NCBI GenBank assembly: GCA_003600225.1
Contig: QZFT01000040.1
Span: 16,088-80,087 of the forward strand
Reading direction: 5' to 3'
DNA length: 64,000 nucleotides
Source of the DNA: Pseudonocardiaceae bacterium YIM PH 21723
GTDB lineage: Bacteria; Actinomycetota; Actinomycetes; Mycobacteriales; Pseudonocardiaceae
In this document: piece by piece, positions 30,657 to 39,233 of the stretch
Position numbering within the stretch: the stretch's first letter is position 1
How the letters are laid out: each line of letters starts with the position of its first letter
The notes under the pieces: model-generated
Database searches by the model: none
The model's input: only the letters and a program-made list of their open reading frames with translations
What the model was told of the DNA's origin: nothing
Translations under genes and position numbers: made by a program

Positions 30657-31393
30657 CCCAGCCAGCGCAGGAGGGTCGTGGTGTCCTGGGTGAGGGACTC
30701 CTCGGAGTCGTCCAGCAGGTAGGCGAGCATGGCGAAGCGATCGTGCCCGTCGGCGGCCAGCTGAGCCAGCAGCACGGGCCACAGATCAGCGCGATGGGCC
30801 AGCGAGCGGCGGTCACGGAACCCGGCGAAGCCCAGCGAGTACACCTGGATGCCGCGGAGCGCGGGCAGCAGCATGCGCAGATCCCATTGGCACGGCGCCA
30901 GTTCCGGCAGCGGCGGCGCCTGCCAGTAGGGGATCAGGTTCGGATGGTCCACCTCGGCCAGTAGCCGCAGCGTCGAGCCCGCCGAGTCGGCGAGCGTCCC
31001 CGGCTGGAACTCCACCGCGACCGCCAGGTCGTACTCGGCGGCCTGGACCGCGCAGCGGTGCAACGCGTCGATCGCCTGCCAGCGCTCGGTGAGCCCGGCG
31101 GTCTCGCTGGACTGGTCACCGGCCAGCACCCGGACGGTCGGCGCGCCCAGGGCGGCCGCGGTCTCCAGGAGCTCATCGGTCAGCAACGGGCACCCGGTGG
31201 CGTAGGACTCGAGCTGCAGGCCGGCATTGGCGCACCACACGCCGATCCGGGAGGCGTCGGACAGTTGCCCGGCGGCCAGATGTGGGTCGGCGGACACGGT
31301 CAGCGCGCGCAACCCTGCACGGCCGGCGAGCTCGATGATGGTCTGCACGGGCAGCTGCCGGAGAGCGCCGGTGACCACCCCGGGGATGAGCAC
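30653..31393 (-). CDS. Xylose-isomerase-like TIM-barrel protein with altered metal ligands
   Basis: This 246-residue protein is of the sugar phosphate isomerase/epimerase type. The fold is recognisable ('LETAAALGAPTVRVLAGDQS', 'VEFQPGTLADSAGSTLRLL', 'VDHPNLIPYWQAPPL', 'LLDDSEESLTQD'). Relatives remembered from this family have EFHxGT, HVFxW and LLEFV; here the positions read E128-F-Q130, Q183-V-Y and L223-A224-Y, so two His and one Glu likely to bind metal are missing. Catalysis is doubtful. GTG 31393 is tentative; TTG 31453 would overlap the upstream gene. The comparison is from memory of the family and needs an alignment. Confidence 0.65.
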   Translation of the reverse strand: MLIPGVVTGALRQLPVQTIIELAGRAGLRALTVSADPHLAAGQLSDASRIGVWCANAGLQLESYATGCPLLTDELLETAAALGAPTVRVLAGDQSSETAGLTERWQAIDALHRCAVQAAEYDLAVAVEFQPGTLADSAGSTLRLLAEVDHPNLIPYWQAPPLPELAPCQWDLRMLLPALRGIQVYSLGFAGFRDRRSLAHRADLWPVLLAQLAADGHDRFAMLAYLLDDSEESLTQDTTTLLRWLG

Positions 31394-31433
31394 ACCGAAA
31401 GGGTGACACTTCGCCGAGCCAGCGGAAAGAACT

Positions 31434-33125
31434 TCACCTGCTCCCGGAAGCAAAATCCGGATGACTCATGGGTGGGCGGAAGAACTGGCGGCTCTCCTCG
31501 GCCACGGCCCAGCCCCTGGGCAGGGACTCGATCGGTTCCTCGCCGGTCAGTACGCAGTCGCTGAACTCGGCCTGCACATGCTCGGGCATTTCGAAGGTGT
31601 CCGCGAAGCGGGCTTTGATAAACCTGAAGGGCCGGTCACTGGTCACGCCGATCATCACCAGACCCTCGATGAACCGGGAGTCTTTGAACCGTGCGCCACA
31701 ACGGAATTGCGAGGCGCTCACCAGCAGCCCGGAGAAGACCGAATCCAGCACATAGACCTCGCCGTGAAACGCGCAGTCTTCCAGATGCTGGAATTCATTG
31801 AAGTCCGTCGCAAAGATCTTGATCATGCCGCTGAAGACGACCTCCTCGAAGAACACCGAGTCGCCGAACTCGCAGTCGTGGATGTTGATCGACCGTTGGA
31901 AGTGAGCAGCGCGGAAGCTCGCGCCAGCCCGGAACACGGACTGCTGCAGCCGGGCGGTCTCGACCCACTGGGTGGTGTCGAAGTCGACCTCCGAGTCGAA
32001 GGTGACCCCATCGATGAGTACCTGACCATTGAAGTGCGCCTCGGTGAAATCGCAGGCCCGGTGAAACCGGCAATCCAGCAGGGTGAACTCGCCGTGGAAA
32101 CGCGCCCAGGCGAAGTCGGCCGATTTGCTGAAAGTGACGCTCGCACAACGGAAGTCTCCATCGACGTTCGCCCGGCTGATGTCGAATTTACCGACGAACT
32201 GCACCCGATCCAGCCAGAGGTTGCCCTCGAATCGCATTCTGCTGAAATCCGTGTCGCCGTGGAAGACCGTGCGCACCAGGACGAGATCGGCCAGTCGGCA
32301 ACCGGCGAAATCGGCCTCCACCAGGACCGCGTCGGTGAGGTCAAGGCTGATCCCCTGCCAGAATCCCGGGGCCTCGGGCCGCAGATTGGTGGTCAGGATC
32401 CGTTGTGCGGCCAGTCGGACCTGCAGCTCTTCCATCGCCGCCGTGTCAGTCGAACCGTCGATCCGCCTGCTGTCCTGCCGGACATGCGCGGGTGGGTCGA
32501 ACGGACAGCGCAGGTAGCCGCAGATCAGGTTGGCGATCGTCTGCTGGTACTGCGGGCTGTTCTGCGCCAGCCGTTCCAGGGCGAACATGGCGGCCATCCG
32601 CACCGGGGCCTTGTCGCTGCTCAGCTGGGTGGCGGTCGCCGAGTACAGATCGGTGAACCGGCGCTCCCCGGCATCATGCTCCGCGTGCTCCTGGCTGCGT
32701 TCCCCGAGCCACTGCTTCCGGGTCGCCAGCAGCAGCGCCATCGCGCCGCCGGTTCCGGCGCCCACCGACAACGCGGTGCGGATGGCGTCGATCCGCGCGG
32801 CCGCACGGTCACCGGTGGAGTTGTTCGCCTCGCGCAGCAGCAACACGATGGACAGCCAGGTGGCGACCACCACGGCACCGACGGCCAGCAGCACGACTTT
32901 CAGGCTGATCGGGGCGATGGGCCGCCGTGTCGCGACAGGTCGCCTGGCACTGATCAGCACCACCACCAGGACCAGCAAGCCACCTGCGACGATCGCCGCA
33001 CTCAGCAGATCGATGCGCCGGACCAAGTCCCAGTACCGCTGGCCGAGGGTGCCCAGCAGGGCGATGATCCCCAGACCCGCGAGCAATCCGAACCGCTGCC
33101 ATAACCACTGACGCCGTTCGGTCAT
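31434..33125 (-). CDS. Membrane-anchored pentapeptide-repeat protein
   Basis: This protein has 563 residues. Three hydrophobic helices lie near the N-terminus ('FGLLAGLGIIALLGTL', 'LLSAAIVAGGLLVLVVVLIS', 'LKVVLLAVGAVVVATWLSIV'). A middle helical part contains 'MAAMFALERLAQNSPQYQQT'. From about residue 250 onward run degenerate pentapeptide repeats of the A-x-F type ('DLTDAVLVEADFAGCRLADL', 'ARFHGEFTLLDCRFH', 'AHFNGQVLIDGVTFDS'), which form a right-handed quadrilateral helix. ATG 33125 overlaps the DedA stop (ATGA). Such proteins are usually of unknown function; gyrase protection is one known role in the wider family, with no evidence here. Confidence 0.88.
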   Translation of the reverse strand: MTERRQWLWQRFGLLAGLGIIALLGTLGQRYWDLVRRIDLLSAAIVAGGLLVLVVVLISARRPVATRRPIAPISLKVVLLAVGAVVVATWLSIVLLLREANNSTGDRAAARIDAIRTALSVGAGTGGAMALLLATRKQWLGERSQEHAEHDAGERRFTDLYSATATQLSSDKAPVRMAAMFALERLAQNSPQYQQTIANLICGYLRCPFDPPAHVRQDSRRIDGSTDTAAMEELQVRLAAQRILTTNLRPEAPGFWQGISLDLTDAVLVEADFAGCRLADLVLVRTVFHGDTDFSRMRFEGNLWLDRVQFVGKFDISRANVDGDFRCASVTFSKSADFAWARFHGEFTLLDCRFHRACDFTEAHFNGQVLIDGVTFDSEVDFDTTQWVETARLQQSVFRAGASFRAAHFQRSINIHDCEFGDSVFFEEVVFSGMIKIFATDFNEFQHLEDCAFHGEVYVLDSVFSGLLVSASQFRCGARFKDSRFIEGLVMIGVTSDRPFRFIKARFADTFEMPEHVQAEFSDCVLTGEEPIESLPRGWAVAEESRQFFRPPMSHPDFASGSR

Positions 33126-33781
33126 GCAGCGTCGTGATCCTCGTCGACCGGGCGGCGCATGTCCTGGCGGTAGCGGTAGAGGCCGTACCCGGTGCCCACC
33201 GCGACGAACGCCACGAACCCGGCGATCGCGATGTGCGTGAGCCAGCGGTACCGCTCCAGCAGACCGGCGCCGTAGAAGCCGCCGAGCAGCAGCACCGGGC
33301 CCCAGGTGAGCGCGCCGACCGTGCTGGCGACCGAGTAGCGGCGCTGGTCCATCTTCACCGCGCCCGCGATGATCGGGGCCAGCGTGCGGACCCAGGCGAT
33401 CCACCGCGCGGCGGCGATCGCCCAGAAGCCGTAGCGGTCCAGGAAGCCCTTGGCCCGGTCCATGTTCTGCCGGTTCAGCATCGTGCCGCCCTGCCGGATG
33501 AGCAGCTTGTACCCGGACTTCCGGCCGATGTAGTAGCCGAACTCATTACCGCCGACCGCGGCGACGACGGAGCCGATCGCCAGCCCCCAGGCGTGGTACG
33601 AGTGATCCTGCTGCGCCAGCACGATCCCCGCGGTGAGCAGCAGCGAGTCGCCGGGCAGGAACAGGCCCACGATCAAGCCGCACTCCACGAAGATGAAGCC
33701 CAGCACGATCACCCAGACCATCCAGGGTCCGGCTGTCTCCAACGGCCCGAAGGCCATGGGTGTGGTCAACACACCGCGCAC
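33122..33781 (-). CDS. DedA-family membrane protein
   Basis: This 219-residue integral membrane protein has family motifs 'FVECGLIVGLFLPGDSLLLTAG', 'GNEFGYYIGRKSGYKLL' and 'FWAIAAARWIAWVRTLAPIIAGAVKM' (the conserved Arg-rich re-entrant segment). DedA proteins move lipids across the membrane and help maintain proton motive force. GTG 33781 is used; ATG 33757 is possible. It shares an operon with the pentapeptide-repeat gene by ATGA overlap. A second DedA gene is at 35322, and DedA Rv0364 lies beside fba in M. tuberculosis. Confidence 0.9.
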   Translation of the reverse strand: MRGVLTTPMAFGPLETAGPWMVWVIVLGFIFVECGLIVGLFLPGDSLLLTAGIVLAQQDHSYHAWGLAIGSVVAAVGGNEFGYYIGRKSGYKLLIRQGGTMLNRQNMDRAKGFLDRYGFWAIAAARWIAWVRTLAPIIAGAVKMDQRRYSVASTVGALTWGPVLLLGGFYGAGLLERYRWLTHIAIAGFVAFVAVGTGYGLYRYRQDMRRPVDEDHDAA

Positions 33782-33848
33782 TGTAGACGTACTTCACTCT
33801 TTTCACTGGCGTTTCACCTGTAGTGCGAGTTACGGATAGGCGTCTACC

Positions 33849-35246
33849 GTGCGTTATATGGCCCATAACTTGGTGGAGCGGCTCACCCATGAGCTGGGCG
33901 CCTCAGGCGTACTCACTGACCCGGATGTGACTGCGGGCTACAGCCGGGACATGATGCCGTTGGCGCAGGTAGGACGCCCGCTGGCGGTGGTACTCCCGGA
34001 ATCGGCCGAGCAGATTCAGGCCATCGTGCGACTGTGCGCCGAGGCGGGTGTGCCGATCGTGCCTCGGGGCGCGGGCAGTGGCCTGACCGGCGCCGCGAAC
34101 GCCATCGACGGCTGTGTGGTGCTCGTTACCACCAAGCTGAACCGCATCCTGGAGATCGATACCGGCAACCGGCTCGCGGTCGTCGAGCCGGGCGTGGTGA
34201 ACCTGGACCTGCGCACCGCGGTGGAGAAGGAAGGCCTGTTCTACGCCCCGGATCCGTCCAGCTACGACTGGTGCACGATCGGCGGGAACCTGTCCACCAA
34301 CGCCGGCGGCCTGTGTTGCGTGAAGTACGGCGTGACCACCGACGCGGTGCTCGGCCTGGACGTCGTGCTGGCCGACGGCGAGCTGCTGCGCACCGGTCGC
34401 CGCACGGTGAAGGGCGTGGCCGGTTACGACCTGACGAAGCTGTTCATCGGCAGCGAGGGCACTCTGGGAGTGATCACCAAGGCCACCGTGGCGCTGCGCC
34501 CGCTGCCACAGGCCCCGTGCACGCTGGTGGCCGCCTTCGATGACCTGTCGTCTGCGGGTGACGCGGTGTCCGCCGTGGTGCGGGAGGGCCTGGTCCCCTC
34601 GCTGATGGAGATCATGGACCACACCTCCATCGAGGCCGCGGAACGCTATCTGCGGACCGAGCTGGGCGCGGGCACCGGCAGCGCCGCGCTGCTGCTGTGT
34701 CAGTCGGACGCCGGCGGCGAGGCGGCCCGGCAGGAGATCGCCAAGCTGGAGCAGATCTGCACGACGGCCGGGGCTTCGCTGGTGCACTCCACCACCGACC
34801 TGGCCGAGGGGCAGATGCTGCTGCAGGCCCGCCGGGTGGTGCTCACCGCGCTGGAGCTCTACGGCACCTGGCTGACCGACGACGTCGGAGTGCCGCGGAC
34901 CCGGATCACCGAGCTGATGACCGCCTGCCAGCGGATCGGCGAGGAGGTCGGGCTGCGGGTCGCCGTGCTGGGTCACGCGGGCGACGGCAACATGCACCCG
35001 ACGATCGTCTACAACGCCGCCGATGAGGACGAGTTCGCCAGGGCGCGCAAGGCGTTCAACGAGATCCTGCGGGTCGGCCTGGAACTCGGCGGCACGGTCA
35101 CCGGGGAGCACGGCGTCGGCAAGATCAAGCAGGACTGGCTGGCGACCGAGATCGGGCCCATCGGCATCCGCACGCACCGCGCCATCAAGGCGGCCCTCGA
35201 CCCGGGGAACCTGTTCAACCCGGGCTCCATGTTCTCCATGGACTGA
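33849..35246 (+). CDS. FAD-linked oxidase, GlcD-like (D-2-hydroxyacid dehydrogenase type)
   Basis: This 465-residue flavoprotein of the vanillyl-alcohol-oxidase fold oxidises D-lactate, glycolate or a related 2-hydroxy acid. The FAD-binding domain shows 'PIVPRGAGSGLTGAANAIDG', 'WCTIGGNLSTNAGGLCCVKYG' and 'IGSEGTLGVITKATVAL'. The C-terminal domain has 'VLGHAGDGNMHPTIVYN' and 'GTVTGEHGVGKIKQDWL', with 'ALDPGNLFNPG' at the end. All motifs are intact. GTG 33849 or ATG 33858 could start translation. The substrate is not determined. A family A palindrome follows. Confidence 0.9.
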   Translation: MRYMAHNLVERLTHELGASGVLTDPDVTAGYSRDMMPLAQVGRPLAVVLPESAEQIQAIVRLCAEAGVPIVPRGAGSGLTGAANAIDGCVVLVTTKLNRILEIDTGNRLAVVEPGVVNLDLRTAVEKEGLFYAPDPSSYDWCTIGGNLSTNAGGLCCVKYGVTTDAVLGLDVVLADGELLRTGRRTVKGVAGYDLTKLFIGSEGTLGVITKATVALRPLPQAPCTLVAAFDDLSSAGDAVSAVVREGLVPSLMEIMDHTSIEAAERYLRTELGAGTGSAALLLCQSDAGGEAARQEIAKLEQICTTAGASLVHSTTDLAEGQMLLQARRVVLTALELYGTWLTDDVGVPRTRITELMTACQRIGEEVGLRVAVLGHAGDGNMHPTIVYNAADEDEFARARKAFNEILRVGLELGGTVTGEHGVGKIKQDWLATEIGPIGIRTHRAIKAALDPGNLFNPGSMFSMD

Positions 35247-35255
35247 CTTTTGGTC

Positions 35256-35310
35256 CCGAAGTTGACGAGGTTCGGGGCTCGTTCCTCGCCGCGAACCTCG
35301 TCAACTTCGG
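35256..35310. repeat. Family A palindrome between convergent genes
   Basis: The 19-bp perfect arms CCGAAGTTGACGAGGTTCG (35256-35274) and complement (35292-35310) use the core GTTGACGAGGTTCG, one base different from the 4153 copy. The spacer GGGCTCGTTCCTCGCCG is identical to that copy. Confidence 0.87.
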
Positions 35311-35321
35311 AGCCTGGTCGA

Positions 35322-35984
35322 TCAGGCGGACTGGGCGGCCTTCTTCTCGCGCCGGGCCTTGAGCACCTCGAACACGATGGGCACCACGCTGATCAGCACG
35401 ATCAGGATCAGCATCATCTCGATGTTCTTCTTGATGAACTCGATGTTGCCCAGGTAGAAGCCGAGCAGCAGCAGCCCGGCGGCCCAGACGATGCCGCCGA
35501 CCACCGAGTAGGAGAAGTACTTCTTCTGGTCCATCCGGCCGACGCCGGCGAACGCGGTGATGAAGGTGCGCACGATCGGCACGAACCTGGCGAGGAAGAT
35601 CGCCCGGGGGCCGTACTTCTCGAAGAACTCGTGCGTCTTGTCCACGTACTCCTTCTTGAAGATCTTGGAGTCGGGCTTGTTGAACAACGCGGGTCCGGCC
35701 GAGCGGCCGATGTAGTAGCCGCAGACGTTGCCCACGATCGCGCACAGGGTGACGAGCACCGCGACCAGCCAGATCGGCTGCTTGATGGCGCCGGTGGCCA
35801 CGGACAGGCCCGCGATGAACAGCAGCGAGTCGCCGGGCAGGAAGAAGCCGAGCAGCAGACCGCACTCGGCGAAGATGATCACGCAGAGGCCGATCAAGGC
35901 GAACGGGCCCAGCTGGTCGATGATGTATAGCGGGTCCAGCCAATGAAGGATGCTGGCCTGCACGGTGATGGCCTGAGGGGTCAC
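35322..35984 (-). CDS. DedA-family membrane protein (second copy)
   Basis: This 220-residue paralogue of the DedA protein at 33122 has 'IFAECGLLLGFFLPGDSLLFIAG', 'GNVCGYYIGRSAGPALF' and 'IFLARFVPIVRTFITAFAGVGRM'. The last 40 residues include a further helix (MMLILIVLISVVPIVFEVL) and a Lys/Arg-rich tail. GTG 35984 start. Lipid scrambling is the known family activity. Confidence 0.9.
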   Translation of the reverse strand: MTPQAITVQASILHWLDPLYIIDQLGPFALIGLCVIIFAECGLLLGFFLPGDSLLFIAGLSVATGAIKQPIWLVAVLVTLCAIVGNVCGYYIGRSAGPALFNKPDSKIFKKEYVDKTHEFFEKYGPRAIFLARFVPIVRTFITAFAGVGRMDQKKYFSYSVVGGIVWAAGLLLLGFYLGNIEFIKKNIEMMLILIVLISVVPIVFEVLKARREKKAAQSA

Positions 35985-36006
35985 GGCATCAACGGTACAG
36001 GCGTGG

Positions 36007-36234
36007 TCATCGCACGCTCAGGCCCCCGGCGATAACCCCGATGAGCAGCCCGAGCAGTACCGCGCCGAGCAGCAGCCAGGCCGCCGTCGGACTCGCCGCG
36101 ACGGGCCGCTGCGGGCGGACCTGGTGCGGGGGCATCCAGTCGCGGACCGGTTCCGGGAAAGGCCGGCCGGCACCCGTGCTCGCCGCGTGCGCACGCAGTG
36201 CCTGGGACAGCAGCTTCTCCGGATCCTCGGCCAT
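36007..36234 (-). CDS. Small C-terminally anchored membrane protein
   Basis: This 75-residue protein has an N-terminal soluble part 'MAEDPEKLLSQALRAHA' and a Pro-rich middle. One C-terminal helix (AAWLLLGAVLLGLLIGVIAGG) ends in SVR. This start and layout are common for small actinobacterial tail-anchored proteins. ATG 36234 lies 10 bases after the ROK kinase stop, so the two are cotranscribed. The function is unknown. Confidence 0.7.
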   Translation of the reverse strand: MAEDPEKLLSQALRAHAASTGAGRPFPEPVRDWMPPHQVRPQRPVAASPTAAWLLLGAVLLGLLIGVIAGGLSVR

Positions 36235-36244
36235 GCCGACCAGA

Positions 36245-37270
36245 CTAATGCGTGCCGCGGAACGGCTCCGGCTTCGTCCGCGGGTAGAGGCGGCCACGGG
36301 CCATCGTGCGGGTGTGCCGCGGGGTGCGCTCCTCGAGCATGTCCATGGCCAGCAGCGCCGCGCCCAGGCAACCGGCGTCGGAGCCCAGCTGCGCGATCCG
36401 CAGGTCCGGCATCCGCTGGAAGGTCAGCGTCTCGGACAATCGGGCACGCAGCGGGTTCAGCAGCAGATCCCGGGCCATGGCCAGGCCGCCGCCGAAGATC
36501 ACCGCCTCCGGGCTGAGCACGGTGGCCAGCATCGCGGTGGCCGTGGTCAACGCCTCCACCGCCTCCCGCCACACCTTGATCGCGTCGGCGTCGCCCCGCT
36601 GCATGGCCTCGGCCACCTCGGCCGATCCGTGCACCGGGCGGCCGCTGCGGGTGGAGTACCGGCGGGCGACGGCCGACGCGGAGGCGACGACCTCCAGGCA
36701 GCCGGTGGCACCGCAGGCGCAGGTCAGTTCGTGGCCGACGTTCATGTGACCGAGTTCGCCGGCCAGCCCGCCACCCGCGTGCATCCGGCCGCCGAGCATG
36801 ATCGCGGCGGCGATGCCGGTGCCGATGGGGGCGATGACCGCGTCGGACAGCCCGCGCGCCGCGCCCAGCCGGGCCTCGGCGAGGCCACCGGCCCGCACGT
36901 CGTGGCCGAAGGCGACCGGCAGCCCGGTGCGCTCGGCGAGGATCGTGCCGAAGGGGACGTCCCGCCAGCCCAGGTTGGCCGAGTACACGCCGACCCCGGC
37001 CTCGTCGTCCACGATGCCGGGCACGACCAGGCCCAGGGCGTCGAGGGGATGTTCGGACTGCCTGCCCAGCTGCTCGGTGAGCTCCACGACCAGGTCGATC
37101 ACCGCGGCGGAGGTGGCCCTCGGATCGGCCAGCTTGGGCGTCGCGCGCCGCTGGGACAACACCGGCCTGGCGTCCTTCGGGTTGCCGTAGACCAGGGCGG
37201 ATTTGACCTCGGTCCCACCGACGTCGATGGCAACGATGCATCGATTCACAGGCACATCTCGCAGTGTCAT
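36245..37270 (-). CDS. ROK-family sugar kinase
   Basis: This 341-residue ATP-dependent kinase has the phosphate loop 'VAIDVGGTEVKSALV', catalytic Asp in 'VAFGHDVRAGGLAEARLG', 'PIGTGIAAAIMLGGRMHAG' and the ROK zinc site 'ELGHMNVGHELTCACGATGCLE'. It phosphorylates glucose, N-acetylglucosamine, N-acetylmannosamine or a related sugar; sequence alone does not decide. Active-site residues are intact. ATG 37270 follows GGGG by 8 bases. It could act on sugars released by the GH101 enzyme, but that gene is 30 kb away and this is speculation. Confidence 0.88.
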   Translation of the reverse strand: MTLRDVPVNRCIVAIDVGGTEVKSALVYGNPKDARPVLSQRRATPKLADPRATSAAVIDLVVELTEQLGRQSEHPLDALGLVVPGIVDDEAGVGVYSANLGWRDVPFGTILAERTGLPVAFGHDVRAGGLAEARLGAARGLSDAVIAPIGTGIAAAIMLGGRMHAGGGLAGELGHMNVGHELTCACGATGCLEVVASASAVARRYSTRSGRPVHGSAEVAEAMQRGDADAIKVWREAVEALTTATAMLATVLSPEAVIFGGGLAMARDLLLNPLRARLSETLTFQRMPDLRIAQLGSDAGCLGAALLAMDMLEERTPRHTRTMARGRLYPRTKPEPFRGTH

Positions 37271-37334
37271 CGACCAACCCCACAATGGTCTAGTAGGCCA
37301 TTTCGCGGCAGTTCTGATGGAGCTGGGACGAGAG

Positions 37335-37961
37335 CTAGTGAGCCATGATTTTCTGCAACGCGTCAAGGGCGCGGGACGCGGTGGATTTGACCGTACCTCG
37401 TGAGATACCGGTCAGCTCGGCGATTTCGGCCTCGCTCATCTCACCGTAATAGCGCAGCACCAGCACCTCCCGCTGACGCGGCGGCAGCTGGGCGAGTGCG
37501 GCGACCACGGCCTGGTGCTCGGTGGTCAGCATCGCCAGGGATTCGGCGGAACGGGCGGTCGTGTTGTGCGGCGGGGTGTACTCCCGCGCCGTCTTGCGCC
37601 TGCGCAGTACGGAGCGGCTGCCGTTGACCACGGCGGTGCGCAGGTAACCGACGGCGGCGGCCGAGTCACGCAGGCCGGACCAGTGCCGGTGCAGGCCGGT
37701 GAAGGCCTCCTGCACCACGTCCTCCGCGGTGGCCACGTCGTCGACCAGCAGCACGGAGAGCCGGACAAGGCGCATGCGGTGCTGGCGGTAGAGGTCCTCC
37801 AGCGTCAGCGGTGCGCTGGGCGCGGCGTTCGCGTCCAGCTCGCTGGCATCCATGGTCCGCAGCGAACCGAGCGTCTGCTCCACCGCACGCTCAGCACTGG
37901 TCGAGCCCCCGCCAGGTGCCGTCATCTCAGTCGCCGTCTCCTGTACCTGTTCCCCCGTCAT
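37335..37961 (-). CDS. ECF sigma factor (SigE-like family)
   Basis: This 208-residue protein has sigma region 2 'LYRQHRMRLVRLSVLLVDDV' to 'VVQEAFTGLHRHW' and region 4 'LPPRQREVLVLRYYGEMSEA', 'ISRGTVKSTASRALDAL'. A 50-residue N-terminal extension precedes region 2. ATG 37961 is chosen; GTG 37967 is 6 bases upstream. No anti-sigma gene is adjacent, so control may be through the extension or another locus. Confidence 0.88.
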   Translation of the reverse strand: MTGEQVQETATEMTAPGGGSTSAERAVEQTLGSLRTMDASELDANAAPSAPLTLEDLYRQHRMRLVRLSVLLVDDVATAEDVVQEAFTGLHRHWSGLRDSAAAVGYLRTAVVNGSRSVLRRRKTAREYTPPHNTTARSAESLAMLTTEHQAVVAALAQLPPRQREVLVLRYYGEMSEAEIAELTGISRGTVKSTASRALDALQKIMAH

Positions 37962-38065
37962 CGCCACGCACCCTACCCACTGGCCCCGACGGTTGTCCGC
38001 CCCACATGGGCAGAGCCTCAGTAGTGTCGGCGGAAGAGTCCGATCCGTGACATCTGGAGGAATGC

Positions 38066-38365
38066 GTGACCACGTTCGCCGTGCAGTGGGTGTTCAACAC
38101 CGATCCGGAGGTACGCCTGGCGAACCTCGACGCGCATCGCGCGTACATCCGGGGCCTGGCCGCCGAGGGAAAGGTGTGGCTGGGCGGACCGGTGGATGAG
38201 GCCAAGGGCGCACTGGTGATCTATTCGGTCGCCGGCCGCGCGGAATTGGACGAACTCCTCGCCGCCGACCCCTACACGACCGGTGGCGTCATCACCCAGA
38301 CCACCATTCAGGAATGGAACGCGGTCGCCGGAAGTCTGCTTCCCTACATTTCCGGCAATGCGTAG
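38066..38365 (+). CDS. YciI-like protein
   Basis: This 99-residue dimeric alpha/beta-barrel protein of the YciI/EthD-like group has the His-Asp pair typical of YciI in 'NLDAHRAYIRGLAAEGKVWL' and 'AADPYTTGGVITQTTI'. GTG 38066 follows TGGAGGA by 5 bases. A small lyase or dehalogenase-like activity is possible; the role is unknown. Confidence 0.85.
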   Translation: MTTFAVQWVFNTDPEVRLANLDAHRAYIRGLAAEGKVWLGGPVDEAKGALVIYSVAGRAELDELLAADPYTTGGVITQTTIQEWNAVAGSLLPYISGNA

Positions 38366-38724
38366 CCGTTCTACAGTAATTGAATCGTGATGCGCACCAC
38401 ATTCCGACACGCCACGCCACGCGTGGCGCGTCGGGAATCCCATAACTGCACCGACTTTCCCGATACTCACCCGCCGGGATAGACGTTGCGCGATCAAATG
38501 GCTACACAGCGTGCACTTTGATCTTTGTGGGACATGAGGGTGATGTGTTTTCGTAGATCGAAATAACACCCTGCTGCTATTTAGCCGTGCGCACTGCATT
38601 ATTCAGGTGGTCGGCCTTTCCTAAGTAATGAGAGACCTAGAGTCCAACATTACGATCGCGCTACATTAATTCCGCACGGAGACGGTGGGGATACTCACCA
38701 GCTTTTGAACGGAGAGCACTAAAA
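38366..38724. other. Non-coding stretch with hairpin and promoter-like AT-rich part
   Basis: In this 359-base region, ATTCCGACACGCC (38401) pairs with GGCGCGTCGGGAAT (38425-38438) around ACGCCACGCGT, a likely terminator of the YciI-like gene. From about 38500 to 38700 the GC content falls well below the window average, suggesting promoter and leader of the secreted His-rich peptide. No gene was recognised. Confidence 0.5.
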
Positions 38725-38937
38725 ATGCGCAAATTTGCGGGTATTTGCGCTGCTTCAGCAGTAGCAGCAACGCTTATCCTGACCGGGGCGGGCGCCGCCT
38801 CGGCGACGCCGGCGGCCGGGGCCGACATCGTCGTCGGGGACCACTGCCACCACTACTCCACGGTTCTCGGGGTTCACCTCGGCGACCACTACCACGGCTG
38901 GCATCACGGTCACCCCTATCACGACTGGTACTGCTAG
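38725..38937 (+). CDS. Secreted histidine-rich small peptide
   Basis: This 70-residue precursor has a Sec signal MRKFAGICAASAVAATLIL with cleavage after 'ASA' (about residue 27). The mature part of about 43 residues is dominated by its C-terminal 31: ten His, five Tyr, two Trp and two Cys, including 'DHCHHYSTVLGVHLGDHYHG' and the terminal Cys. The two Cys could form a disulfide enclosing the His-rich loop. No family was recognised. Binding of zinc, copper, nickel or heme is suggested by composition. ATG 38725 follows GGAGAG by about 10 bases. Two strong hairpins follow the stop. Confidence 0.8.
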   Translation: MRKFAGICAASAVAATLILTGAGAASATPAAGADIVVGDHCHHYSTVLGVHLGDHYHGWHHGHPYHDWYC

Positions 38938-38953
38938 CGATCGCGTTCCCTGA

Positions 38954-39023
38954 CGGGCGGTGTGGCCAGTCACCGCCCGGCACATGATCGATGCCCCGGC
39001 TGCGCGTTCCCAGCCGGGGCATC
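38954..39023. terminator. Two tandem hairpins after the His-rich peptide gene
   Basis: CGGGCGGTG (38954-38962) pairs with CACCGCCCG (38971-38979). GATGCCCCGGCT (38990-39001) pairs with AGCCGGGGCATC (39012-39023). Confidence 0.8.
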
Positions 39024-39233
39024 GCCACGTCTACGCACCAATGGAAGTGCCCTCATATCCGCATCCCTGCATGCGAGCTCGCGACCTGGGGTTTCGTCGC
39101 GATATGACCCAGCTCATCTTCCGCCAGTCGGTGTTTTACGTATTGGTCACCCACAAAGGCTCGCCCATTCGTGCCAGCGGCTATATCTTTTGCGAGACAA
39201 ATCCGTACCGAAATCTTATGAAGGGCTTGCGAC

